A DNA stretch of 64,000 bases from Wurfbainia villosa (Eukaryota; Streptophyta; Magnoliopsida; Zingiberales; Zingiberaceae), in NCBI GenBank assembly GCA_025175895.1, contig CM046003.1, positions 30,277,245 to 30,341,244 of the forward strand, given 5' to 3'. Under the pieces are notes generated by a model. That model ran no database searches and was not told where the DNA came from. It saw only the letters and a program-made list of their open reading frames with translations. Positions 10,821 to 22,017 of the stretch are shown piece after piece. Every line of letters begins with the position of its first letter. Position 1 is the first letter of the stretch. The translations under genes were made by a program, and so were the position numbers.

Positions 10821-13800
10821 TGTAAGATACCGAAAAAAAATCTTGTTAATTAAGAAATTAGCTTGTGGAATTTTTCAGGAGTTTTTAGAAATTTTTCAGG
10901 ATTTAAAATGAGTTTAAATCCTAGTCTAGGGGTTAATTGGGTTTATTAATCTAACCCTAAGATTAATAGGTTAATAGGTGTCGGGTTAATCTCGAACGCG
11001 ATCCGCGAATCCACAAACCCCTTTCCCCTTCTATTCGTCCGTTATCTGCGGTTTCTCCTTCGATTTAATCCCACTCGCGACACCTCCTCTTCATCTTCTC
11101 GCCGTGACTCTTCCTCCCTAGATCTCTCCTTCGATGTCTTCCACTAAATCGAGCATTCTCCAGGAGCTCATTGCCGATGCCCATGGCCGCCTCCCCGAGT
11201 CGCGCCGCAGCCCTGTCGCCGCTGTCACGCGGCCAGACGCCACCGCCGCCGCCGAATTTGGTCACTGCTCCACTACCGTCGGCCACTTTGACTGCTGTGT
11301 ATTCCCTTTCAGTGCCACCCTGAATCGATCCTAGCCGCAGCAAGCTCAGATCGGCAAGATCTGCGTCTTCTTGTTGTGTTTTCCCGATCGTGCGCAACCA
11401 CTAATCTCTGGTTCGTGAGCCAATTCACCGTCTCTTCTTCTTGATCTCTCCGGTCTCGATTGTTAGGGCTGGACCTCCGCTGCCCGATGGACAGTGCCGA
11501 CGCCAATTCAGATCCTTTGTCTTGTGAGTTCAAGGATCGCCGTTGGAGTCGGGTGAGTAGGTGTTGTTTTCTTTGATCTTGGACGAGATGTTCGAAATTT
11601 CTGTGGATTTTCCTTGGTTGAACGATCTGTGAAATTGGGCAGGATCTTTGGCCGGCGAACAGGGGATAGGAGAAGGGTTGGGCTGCCGGTGGAGTCTTCT
11701 AGGTTTGTGGTATTTGCCGATGGAGTCCTAAGGGAGGTAAAAACTCGAATTTGTCTCCTCTTTTAGGTATGTTGTTTGTGTTGGTCGATTGATTTCGGGT
11801 GTAGTGTGAAATTCTGTCGGTTGACTGTGAGGTGATGAGTTTGGATGGCTGTGACACCCTCCATCAAGCACAGATCAGGGTTTTGGGCTGCATCATTGTT
11901 GCGACGAGGAAGAAGGCTACCTTCGATTCCTAGTAATGACTGTGATTCCCTTGTTTACCTGAATTGTGGATTTTAGGGTTAGGGGATATGAGATTTATTG
12001 GGTATATATCTGATATAATTCTGATTGCAGGGGAAGAGACTTTAGTTGAACTGGATTTCATCGACCTTACGTTAAATTGAAACGATTAGGTCCTACCTCT
12101 TCTTCATCGTGAGCAAAAGAAATATGGCTAGTTGCTTCTAATCAGTCTCCTAGTGCGGGTGATGAAGACAAATGTGGGTAAGCTTGTCATTTTCTATTTG
12201 GATTGAGCTATTTAGCAACTGTAACTAAGTTAGGTGAGTTTGAAGCTACGTTATGAAGTTGATGTTACATCTACAGTTAGATTACTATTGGCTAGATGAT
12301 TAATAGTAAATGGAAGAAGATGGTTAGTTATGTTTGTATGTTAATTGCAGGACCTGAATTCAGGACGGTCTTTTGGACGTGAGGATTATTCGAGCTTTGT
12401 ATCAGGTGGGTAATTTCCTACCTGGTCCGGGTAGATGTATTGCATTCAGATTTAGTTATCGATATGAGCATGTTAGGTGTTCATATTACCTTGACCCTGT
12501 TCTTTTTATCGTATGCTTGATCCTTTACCGTTGGCTATTAACTCTATTATTGATATCATGTTTATTTTATCATGATTAGGAGTTATACATATAGGTGATG
12601 CAAGTAACTTAGAATTGGTTTAAGTTAAGTGCAATTAGTAAAGTCCGGATGACAACCTGATTGTACATTGGGCAAAAAGGTCATACGTAGGTAGATAATG
12701 TCTTTAACCTAGGGTTAGTTCTAGTACCCTTAGGTTGTATGTTACCATCGAACATGTATTGTGTAAATGGTCAGAGGAATGATACTTAGGGTATCGCTAC
12801 GGATCGGTGGTCCTAGCTTGTTATAATTAGATTGGTATGACTCTCTACAGGATAGAGAGTATTATAATCAGTTGAGTACGACTCTATGCAGAATAGAGAG
12901 TGCGTTGATTTGGTTAGTATGATTCTCTGTAGAATAGAGAATCTATGGTGGATGTTTGTATGTGAGACATTGCATTCATGTCATTTGCATGCACGCTAGC
13001 GACGAGGTCTCCCTTGTGGTTGAGAGTGTCGCCAGTCATCCTGCCTCAACGGTTACTCATAGGAGGAGTCACCCGTGTGAGGGCAGAGCATTGTGGTGCC
13101 GCACTCTACCACTATAGACGGTGGTAGTTGGATTTGCATGCCGTAGTCCTGCGTGTGTGGCACTCGACCACTCATGGGTAGTGACTGTCGGAGTGGCCAA
13201 CAGCAGGGACCCCCATCGTGTAGCTTGCTCTTTACGCTTATATGCTATTCGATCATACTGCCCACTCGGCCACTCGAGAGTAGTGGTTGGTGTTGAGTTG
13301 AGACAGTTGTCATGCTCGAGCCACCGAGGCCACACTGGAGTTGTGGTAGCTTTAGGGTGAGGCGACATGACCATGCATGCTGCATAGCCGTATCTGATGG
13401 CGCTTTGCATATTACCATATATATATACATATATGCATGTATATATATATATATGGATGGTTGAGATTAATATATATATAGATACAGTCTATATATATAT
13501 GATTATTGTGATGTTGCATTTGTTTGTACTATGCTTGCTGCATTTGGGTGGACATCATATTCATGCATGTTTCTTGCATATGTTATACAGTTGTGTCGGA
13601 TATTGGTATGTGTTGGATAGACCATAGATACTTTGGCCTGTAGCATGAGTAGATTATGTGTTGGTATTACTCTTCCTGTTATATATATGTTGGATATATG
13701 TTCAGGTTGGATCAGAGTAGCGTAGCAGACTTCAGGTATGTCTGCATTTTATGTTATTCATTTTAGTTAGACGGTATATGCTTGTATTTATATACTATGC

Positions 13801-14329
13801 TGATATACCTGTTGTGCATCTAGATTATGTTGTCGAAATACATGTGATATTACATATATACATATTTTCTATTACCTGCTGAGTTTTACTCACCACCCCC
13901 ACGGACCCTGGGTTTTCTGTCACCCAGGTAACAGGTAGCCGACTTCGTGATGGACTTGGAGCACCGCTGGCTGGCATCATCTTATCTCAACTCCGAGAGT
14001 CCGGATTTTTGGTGTTATCATTTGTATTCTATTATGGATTTGTTTTATGTGATGATTGTAGTTGTGACTATTGATGTTGTATCCCTTTTCTTCCTTTCTG
14101 GTTTTATTATGGTGTCCTGAGTCGGTGTTAGTCATACCGGTATGCATGTATGTTGTCGTTTATGAGATTGTAGTATGTTTCCGCTGTGTCTTGTGTAGTT
14201 TTTGTTTTCATATATATATATTGTTGTTATTGTGGGCCTACGTGCCTTGTATTAACCCGAAATGTTGTCATGTACAGGGGAGATGCCGTCCGTTTGATTT
14301 TTGGCTCGGCATGCTCTCGGGGCGTGACA
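10821..14329 (+). repeat. 3' LTR of Gypsy element 2 (complete, 3509 bp)
   Basis: It starts TGTAAGATACCG after the polypurine tract and ends GGGGCGTGACA. The first ~1 kb has an AT-rich start and a CT-rich leader (11020-11530). From 11859 on it is nearly identical to 4091-6558. It contains the stem-loop array (12840-12943), hairpin-rich block (13100-13360), AT runs (13410-13500) and the conserved tail. The element abuts minus-strand Tat sequence at 14330. Confidence 0.9.
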
Positions 14330-14330
14330 T

Positions 14331-15917
14331 TCACAATGGTTCTCCTGAGATTGGTTTGGCTAGCAGAGGCAGTTCAGCTAAATACTTCTTTAATTCTTGG
14401 AAGCCTTGCTCACACTGATCATCCCATTGGAATTTAGCAGTCTTGCACAGGATCCGGAAGAAGGGTAACCCTTTGTCTCCTGATCTGGCTATAAAACGAG
14501 ACAAGGAAACTATTCTTCCTACTAACTTTTGAGTCTCCCACAAATTGGTAGGTGACTTCGTGTTGCACAATGCTTGCACTTTCTCCGGATTGGCCTACAG
14601 TCCTTTCTCTGTTACAATATTCCCTAAAAATTTCCCACTCTTCACCCTGAACAAACACTTCTTGGGATTCAGCTTCATGTTGTACCTCCTAAGAGTGGCA
14701 AAAGTCTCCTCCAGATCTGTAACTAGATCCCGAGTGGTTTTTGACTTGACGAGAATACCATCGACATATACTTCCATATTCTTGCCTCTCTATTCTGCAA
14801 AATTTTTATCTATGAGTCGTTGATAAGTAGCTCCTGCGTTCTTTAAGCCAAACGACATCACTACATAGGCGTATAGTCCTCCTGCCATCACAAAGCTGAC
14901 ACGCTTCTGATTGTCTTTCGCTAGTGGTATCTGGTGATACCCTTGGTAAGCATCCATGAGAGACACAACTTCATACCCCACGGTAGAGTCAACCAACTGA
15001 TCAATACGACGCAAGGGGTAGCAGTCTTTAGGGCATACTTTATTCAAATCACGAAAGTCGATACACATCCTCCACTACCCAGAAGGCTTGGGAACCAGAA
15101 CTACATTGGACACCCATTCAGGAAATTGAATTTCTTTAATATGACCTGCTTGTAACAATTTATCTACTTCTTCAGCAATAACTTTATTCTTCTTAGGCCT
15201 GAAGTACCGCCGCTTCTGCTGGACGGGTCGGACTCCCCGGATGATGTTGAGGTGGTGTTCAGCAATACAAGAATCTATTCCCGTTAAGTCATGTACATCC
15301 TTGGCAAAGATATCTTCATTCTTCTTCAAGCATGCTACTAGTTCTTCCTTTATCTCTAGCTGCTGAGCCACCCGAGTGACTTTGCCCGGGGCTATTTTTA
15401 CAGACTCCCCTTCTTCTATCTTTTCAACTCTGGGAAGTGACTCTTCCAGCACGCATACATTAGAAATGATGACGACCTTCCCTTTGGGGTAGTCAACTCT
15501 TGTCTTCTTCTGGTCGTCCCTAACCATTTGCACATAACAACTCTGAGATGCTTTCTGCTCTCCCTTTGCTTCCCCGATCAGCGGCCCGATTGGGAACTTC
15601 ACTTTCTGATGGTAGGGGGAGGCCATCGCCTAAAAAATAGATAGAAAAGGATGACCCAGAATAGAATTATAAGTGGAGGGAGCATCCACTATGAGAAAAG
15701 GAATGATATTGGTTTTTTGACTGGGTTTTTCGCCCAGAGTAAGAGGCAAAAAAATTTGCCCTATGGGATGCACCATATATCCTGCAAATCCGAATAGAGG
15801 AGTAGCCACTTCCCCTAGTTGTGTATTTCCCAGCTGCATCTGTCCGAACGCCTCTTGGAAAAGGATATTAACTGAACTTCCCGAGTCAACTAGGGCTGAG
15901 CTACCTCATAATTAGCG
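14331..15917 (-). pseudogene. Tat-type pol: protease, reverse transcriptase, start of RNase H (several stops)
   Basis: Protease: VDSGSSVNILFQEAFG holds the aspartyl DSG motif near 15890, followed by LFGFAGYMVHPIGQI. A linker with HHLNIIRGVRP and AEEVDKLLQAGHIKE leads into RT. RT: MCIDFRDLNKVCPKDCYPL, DAYQGYHQI, and VMSFGLKNAGATYQRL. The catalytic YVDD has become YVDG (about 14757-14768). A tail region reads GRIVSLSRFIARSGDKGLPF. Stops lie at 15627 (between protease and RT frames), 15075, 14790 and 14595. The last two fall where the family has Gln, consistent with CAG to TAG. It is dead both by stops and by the lost catalytic Asp, and is cut at 14330 by the next insertion. Confidence 0.85.
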
Positions 15918-16651
15918 AGAGAAATCCGAATCACTAGAGCGTCTGTGTGAGGTAGCAGGATGCCTCACAGATCTTCTGGTCCAAAAGATATTGGGGGCGC
16001 ATTTTAGATAGCTTGCTTTATTCTAATGGATAAGTTTTCCATGAGGCGGGCATAAGACTTTCGAGCCCTATTAGAATCCCCATCAGTAGGTCCTCCTGTA
16101 ATAACATGGATAATTCCCCATGTGGGGATGTCATTCGGGGCAGATGAAGGACCTTCACCTGTTGACCCTCCTTGTGAAGTACCTTCCCGAACCATAATTT
16201 GCTGGTCCGGTTGGAGGAGAGCTTGAGGTCTTTGGTTATAGGGTCCAGGTCGCGCTGCATTAGGTCGTTGACCTCTTCTTGTCAGTCCTCCCGTCTGAGG
16301 TCATAGCTGTGGATAAGTGACCCGAATGCGCTTTAACTCCTCTTGCAATTTAAAACAACGACCACTGGTATGGCCATACTCCATGTGGTATTGACAGAAA
16401 TAAGGGGCGAGAGGATTCCGGGGAATTCCTCGATATCCAATTGGACGTTGAAGGACGCCTTATTGATCATAAGCCTCCATTTCTCGCTCCTTCCATGTCC
16501 GCGGGGGAGGGATGATGTCAATAGCCATGATCTATAAGGGAGGGGCTGGACGAGCCCCTAACATCAATAGCCGGGGCCTAGGAGCTTCTGGTACGAAAGG
16601 CCGAACATATTCCCTTCGGGGAATCGCTCGCGGAGCTGGGGGACGACTTCT

Positions 16652-17626
16652 TTAGGTTGAGACGGTTGTAGGCCTCTGTTTGGTCCGCCTAACTTTCAAC
16701 CCTTCTTCTTCATTGATGTACTCTTCGGTGCGACTTAGCAATTCCTCATAGATGGCCGCTGGTTTTCTTAATAAGGAGCTGAGGAAAGGTCCTTCTCTCA
16801 GCCCATGTGGGATGGCCACCTTCAGAATATCAGATCCTGTCGAAGGGATATTCTTGGCAGTGGAAGTGAACCGATGAAGATAACCTCTGAGCAATTCTGA
16901 GGGTTCCTGCCTAATATGCAATAAGACAGAAGCGTCGTGCTTATAGGTCTTGCAACTAGTAAACTCCTGGCGGAAAGCTCCCTGCAAATTAACAAAACAG
17001 GTAATAGATCCTAGAGGGAGGGCGCTGAACCATCTCTATGCAGAGCCTGTTAATGTAGTGTGAAAAACTCGGCATTTGAGAGCGTTTGTATAACAGTGCA
17101 GAGAGGCAGCTCCAGCAAATTGTGACAGGTGTTCTTCTGGATCAGTTGTGCCATCATACTTCTTTACTTGGGGATTTCTGAAGTATAAAGGTGGCAGCTC
17201 AGAAAGAATGTCGATGGTGAATGGACTAGGCTCATAGGTTTTCGGAGCTTTAGTTGATTGGCTTTCTCCTTTCTCTTCTCGCCTGGTTTGCGTTACTGGT
17301 ATGATATTTTGATGTATTCTCCCCCCTAGCCTATCACTTGGTAATACTTCAGCATTTGTCATTGGACAGAATGGAGGAGGCCTCTCATGCGGTTGTCCTC
17401 GACGAGAGGGTTCGTCTGAATGGGGATGGTGATATCCCGTCTTCCTCCTTTCTTTGGCCAAGGCTTCAGCTACAACTGTGTCCACTAGGGCCCTCAGTTG
17501 CGACGGTAATAAGGTAATGGGGTTATCTTTTGCAGAAGAGGCTGTCGGATGTTGTATCTTCTCTGGCTGCATCTCAACGTCTTGCTCTGTGATGTTCCCA
17601 CAGACGATGCCAATTGATGCGGACAT
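16652..17626 (-). pseudogene. Tat-type gag polyprotein (one internal stop)
   Basis: From ATG 17626 an open frame of 196 codons includes FTIDILSELPPLYFRNPQVK and YDGTTDPEEHLSQFAGAASL, the retrotransposon gag domain of Tat/Athila-type elements. It stops at 17036 in the phrase GSA-stop-RWF, where relatives have Gln. It resumes as GAFRQEFTSCKTYKHDASVL, then LRGYLHRFTSTAKNI, with its own stop at 16652. The C-terminal zinc knuckle expected just downstream is unreadable. Gag would form the virus-like particle. With one stop in a well-preserved domain this copy is not ancient. Confidence 0.8.
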
Positions 17627-17639
17627 ACGCGGATTTTCT

Positions 17640-18600
17640 TGCCTCCTTTCAATGCAAAAGGACGTCTGAGAGGCTTAGAGTTCTCTCCAGCCGCAACAGT
17701 AATAGATAATGAACAAACGATATGAGAAGATGAAGTAGAGAGCACAAATACCAAGTTTTATGTGGTTCGGAATGAAGATTCCTAGTCCACGGGAAGAGCT
17801 CTATCACGAGCCGCAGCGCCAAGACACTTTTACTATAAAACTTCTCCTTCTTGGAAATATTTCCAGAGGTGGAGGAAAAACCTCTTACAATATGCGCAGT
17901 ACACAAGAACAGAGAGATTGAATTAGCTCTTCACCCTTGCCTTCTCCCCATCTCCTCCTCCTTCATCCCCGGCGATGCAGTCTCTTGTCGAAGCTTTCGT
18001 TTCTTTTGGATGGGAATCAGAATCCTCTCCTCGCTCCTTCTTTCTCTTCCCCTTTATCCTCCTCTCCCTTCCATGCTAGTTGTAACGTAACAAACTCTTC
18101 CCTCACCGTCCACGTGGCAATCCCCTTTAACTGGAGAATCATTCTGTTAAAGAGATAAGGAGTGAAAACCCTTCGCATATTATGTGGGGTCCTAGTTTGT
18201 TATGTAACAAACTCCTACAAATGCTTCGGAAAACATCTCAACCCTTCCCTTCACTCTCTCTTCCTTATCTGACTCCGACCTTGATTCTGTACATTACTTA
18301 CTCTACCTTTACTAGGCTGACATTTGGGCCCCATATAACCATAAGGCAAGATACCTATTGTTTTCTGTAACTATCCGAGTCAATTCCCGACTCACTTTAC
18401 CTAATCAATCTCCGACTCACCTACTGAGTCAATCTCTGACTCACTTACCGAGTCAATCTTCGACTCACTTACCAAGTTAATCTTCCCGACCCATACCCCG
18501 AGTCACTCATTTGATCTCTTTTTAGCCCTAAAGTTTATCTTTCCTTTCCTGCGCCTTCATCCTGCCAACCCAATCAATCCTCTGGGATCTAGGTCCTCCG
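17640..18600 (-). other. 5' leader and probable 5' LTR of the Tat-type element; no gene
   Basis: This stretch upstream of gag holds, on the minus strand, a CT/GA-rich leader and the phrase CCGTGGACTAGG...CCGAACCACATAAA. That phrase resembles the U5 part of many plant Tat LTRs. Short open frames on both strands here have no recognisable domain. LTR ends and primer-binding site could not be placed with confidence. Confidence 0.45.
18373..18505 (-). repeat. Tandem repeat, about 24-26 bp x 5
   Basis: Units of the form GAGTCAATCTCCGACTCACTTACC repeat about five times with drift, each containing the mirrored words GAGTCA and GACTCA. It lies in the presumed upstream (U3) side of the Tat LTR, where short tandem repeats often act as enhancer-like units; that role is inference. 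Confidence 0.65.
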
Positions 18601-19289
18601 GTTCAACCATGGTTCCACGCATAATCTTTTTCATCTTAATCTTTAAATTAGATAACAGTAGTATCACATAAATATATTTGCGTTCTGACTCTGTGATGTA
18701 GGAACTTAATTTAAATCAGGTCAACCGATTTAGAAGGATTCGAGTGTCCTTTTCAATTTTAAATGCTTGGAGGTCCAAACGACCAAATGAAATCTAGGCG
18801 ATTGAAGTTAAAATCTAGATTAGATATATGATGATGCAATAAAAGTTTATATAAAAAATTGTTTATCCATAATCCATAGGATTTTTTTATGTTAGCATCT
18901 AAACGACAAGAAGAAATTTGGACAATTGAAGTCAGATAAAGACAATTTTAATCAGATCGATTAGAAGCTAATAGGATCTTGCCATGTTATATGAATCGAA
19001 GGAGTTGGATCAAATTGAGGTCGAGTTAAGAGCACCCAAAACAAATCTATAAAAGCGAAGAATCTACAATAGCTTTTCACCATCAACCAATCAATCAAAT
19101 CAATGAGGCAATCAAATCAAGTGATAATTAACATAAAAGTGCTATGCAAAAAAAAAAAAAAAATCTTAACATCATTTTTCTTCCCTTTCAAGGTAAGCAT
19201 CCAAGTTCGATATACTTAATTGCTTTATTACTTTACTCTTATTGCACATATCTTTTGTGCAAGTAATTTCTCCACCTCTAAATTTTTTA

Positions 19290-19337
<48 letters not shown>

Positions 19338-19767
19338 CTTTTGGTAATTGATCTACGTTGGACTATAAACCGTAGAGCAAGAACCCAGAAAGAAAATCAA
19401 ACCAGTGTCTTATTTTACAATGTTGTTTTATTTATCCCCTATTTAACTTTGTTTAATATTCTATTATATTACTCTGCTACTTTACACTGTTCAAGTTGCT
19501 TTGAATATTTATTATCAACTCAAATATATAAATAACGATATTTACCCCTTTCGATCCTATCAAATTATTATTAGATAACAGTGAGAGTTGTTGGTGTTAA
19601 TAAGTATAAAATATACTTTATCCCTTTCTTAAATGGATCTGTTTTAATAATTTAGACAAGAGAGGCATCTCATGAGTATTTGATACATATTCTACAAAGT
19701 TAAAATTGAATCATAATTAGTTTAAATTCAATTGAGCAATAGATTAATTTGTTGTATAACTTATCAA
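18600..19767. other. AT-rich sequence without recognisable gene
   Basis: No coding domain, LTR terminus or structural RNA recognised. It contains a poly-A run (about 19149-19163) and an AT dinucleotide run. It ends at the Copia insertion site. Removing the Copia element would join 19767 to 59819. Confidence 0.5.
19294..19334. repeat. AT dinucleotide microsatellite
   Basis: About 20 uninterrupted AT units; likely length-variable between individuals. Confidence 0.95.
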
Positions 19768-19916
19768 TGTTGGTGGTGGGCTTACATATGATTATCGTAA
19801 TACATCCGAGCGTATCGTATTGATTTGAATCCGATTAAAAGTGATCTAACCATTATGATTTTAAGTTAACGAGTTTGTGTTATTAGATGTTGGTTAATGG
19901 CACTACAACAAAAAAG

Positions 19917-20160
19917 ACAATACACAACACTTAAAAGACAACGCTTTTTATAAAAAGCGTTGTTGTTTGTAGTATAACAACGCTTTTTTTGTAAAGCGTT
20001 GTCTTTAAAAAAAAAAAATTGGTATAGACAACAGTTTTACAAAACCGTTGTGTATTAGTGTTGTTTAATTGGGTCAAAGATAATGGTTTTTAAAAAGCGT
20101 TGTCTTTGACCTATTTTTATTAGTAAAAGACAACGCTTTATAAGAAGCGTTGTCTATGAG
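19917..20160 (+). repeat. Left subterminal repeats of CACTA 1
   Basis: Multiple direct and inverted copies of GACAACGCTTTT / AAAAGCGTTGTC, several forming back-to-back hairpins such as ACAACGCTTTTTAT with its mirror. In CACTA elements such subterminal words are bound by the element's own DNA-binding protein; here that role is inferred from position. Confidence 0.85.
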
Positions 20161-22017
20161 AATTTTTTTTTATTTTTTCTACTTAGAAATTTTGAGGTTA
20201 CGTGCTTTGTAAAATAAACATTATTTATTTAATGTGTGAATTTTTTTAAAAAATATAAAAAAATAATTTTTAAATAAATTATGAAAATATAATGAATGAA
20301 ATAAAAAACTATCTTTATTTTATTAATATTATTTATTTTTTTCTACTTTTCCCGTTGGTTTTTTCCTATGGTTATTTCATTTAAAAGTTATCTTTATTTT
20401 CCTTATTTTCTTATTTGTTTTCCTTGAAATTTCTCAACGCGTGATTTAGGGTTACTTATCCTCGCCGCTTCTTTTCTCCGTATCTCCTCGCTGATTCATC
20501 CTCTATCTCCCATCGTCGTTCTAGCCAGTCGTCGTCGCTCAATCTTCCGTCTCCGCTCCATTCAAGCATCTGTCGACGCTCCGAGCTTTTGTCGCCGATC
20601 AGAGGTTTTTCCATATAATTTCTAATCTATATTTGTGGTGGAACTTTGAAGATCTCTCTCTGCAAATTTTAGATTAGCTCATTAGAGTTATTTTTCACTC
20701 TTCAATCTTCATGGATTGTCCCTCCTCTAGTGCTTCAATTTTGTATCCGTGTTTTCTATTTTTTTTTCCTTTTTTTTGTTTTCTATTTTTTATTGTTTCT
20801 TGTTTTTTATTTTATCTCCGTCATCATTTGCTTTGAGAAATTATGGAAGATAAGAATATCAACACGTCTATGGTTACGTTTTTGCTTTCTCTATGAATTA
20901 TTTTGCAACTATCTCTATGATTTCTGAGATAATTGAGTAATGACTAACATATCAATTTCTAAAAGAAGGATTTCATTGTGATGCGAAAAACTAAATTCTT
21001 ATGAATTCAATGTGGTTTGTTATACAAAATTCATATATTCTTTTAAGGAATTTTTGGATATTTATGTCAGTACATGTCCTATTTTGCTTAAACGTTTCTT
21101 TTAGTTGTCCTCAAGATATGGAAGCAGGCACTTAATTTCATAAAATGTGGTTAATAGTTTTCTTATTATATATTGATTATATTTATCAACCTTTTGTCCG
21201 TCTAATTATGGTGTTCATTTAGATGCTTAGCTCTTGGAACAAAAAGAATGGCACGACTTAATGCTATTGTTTTTTTCCTTTTTTTTGTTTTCTATTTTTT
21301 GTTGTTTCTTGTTTTTTATTTTTAGTTCTCTTAATTTCCTCTTGTTTCTTGTTTTTTGTATCCGTGTTTTTTGTTTTTTTTTGTTTTCTATTTTTTTGTT
21401 GTTTCTTTCAATTTGCTGAATTCTCGCTCTTAATTTTATTTGCTTCCTCTGATTTATGTAATATACTTAGATATGATATGACTTCAAGTCAGTTTAATTT
21501 ATTAATGATCATATTTAATCATAATTTATTAGCTTTAAGTTTTAATTCATTCCCTTTATTATCTTTTATTCTATAAACAAAAATCATATTAAATCGTATT
21601 GAATCAATAGCCATAGTGAAATATAGTTAATTTTGGTTCTTTCATTTATAGCTTGAATATAGAAGGAGAACCATAATAATTTTTTCTTTTGATAAAATAA
21701 CATTATTTGCTCCTCAACTTCAATTTTGTGCTAGAGCAGATCTACATGCATGATTACCAACACACACTGGGTTCACTCTCCATACCTATTGCACGCTTTA
21801 TCTGATCATAAAATCATGTTTATGTCCTACAAGTTGATTCATTTGATATTGTATGTACAATTGTTTGTTATATTTTTAATTAATGAACAATGAACCTAGT
21901 AATTAAATTTATTTGATTGTTTTGTTATTGTGTTTGTGTTTAAGATTGTGTTATATTATTTACAATCATTTTGAAGGTGTCAGTTCAGTATCAGTTGATT
22001 AGTTGTAACAAGAATGG

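Larger units (their letters stand above)
4091..14329 (+). mobile_element. Gypsy element 2, decayed, with long LTRs; 5' LTR interrupted by element 1
   Basis: Visible parts: 2.47 kb of the 5' LTR (4091-6558), a primer-binding site at 6566, a 4.25 kb internal region with RT and integrase remnants, polypurine tract TGGGGGAGAA at 10811-10820, and a complete 3' LTR (10821-14329). The 5' LTR begins abruptly at the base matching 11859 of the 3' LTR. The simplest reading is that element 1 inserted there, leaving the first ~1.04 kb of the 5' LTR left of the window. The right end abuts a minus-strand Tat-type element, its insertion site. The left junction and target duplication cannot be seen; a 3' flank of TTCAC predicts the left TSD. 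Confidence 0.85.
14330..18600 (-). mobile_element. Tat-type Gypsy retrotransposon (minus strand), 5' two-thirds; cut at left by element 2
   Basis: Read on the minus strand: a 5' LTR/leader (about 18600 to 17640), gag (17626-16652), a badly decayed zinc-knuckle/protease stretch (16650-15920), protease, RT and the start of the RNase H region, cut off at 14330 by element 2. The RT style (KWRMCIDFRDLN-like, DQLVDSTVG, FGLKNAGATYQRL, then GLPFFRIL) is that of the Tat branch of plant Gypsy elements, which lack a chromodomain. The right boundary is approximate, because I could not fix the LTR termini. Confidence 0.75.

Noticed and set aside
19917..20160. Palindromic repeats resembling a small-RNA hairpin locus or CRISPR
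   Set aside because: Mirrored at the other end inside matching TIRs with a 3-bp TSD; these are CACTA subterminal repeats.
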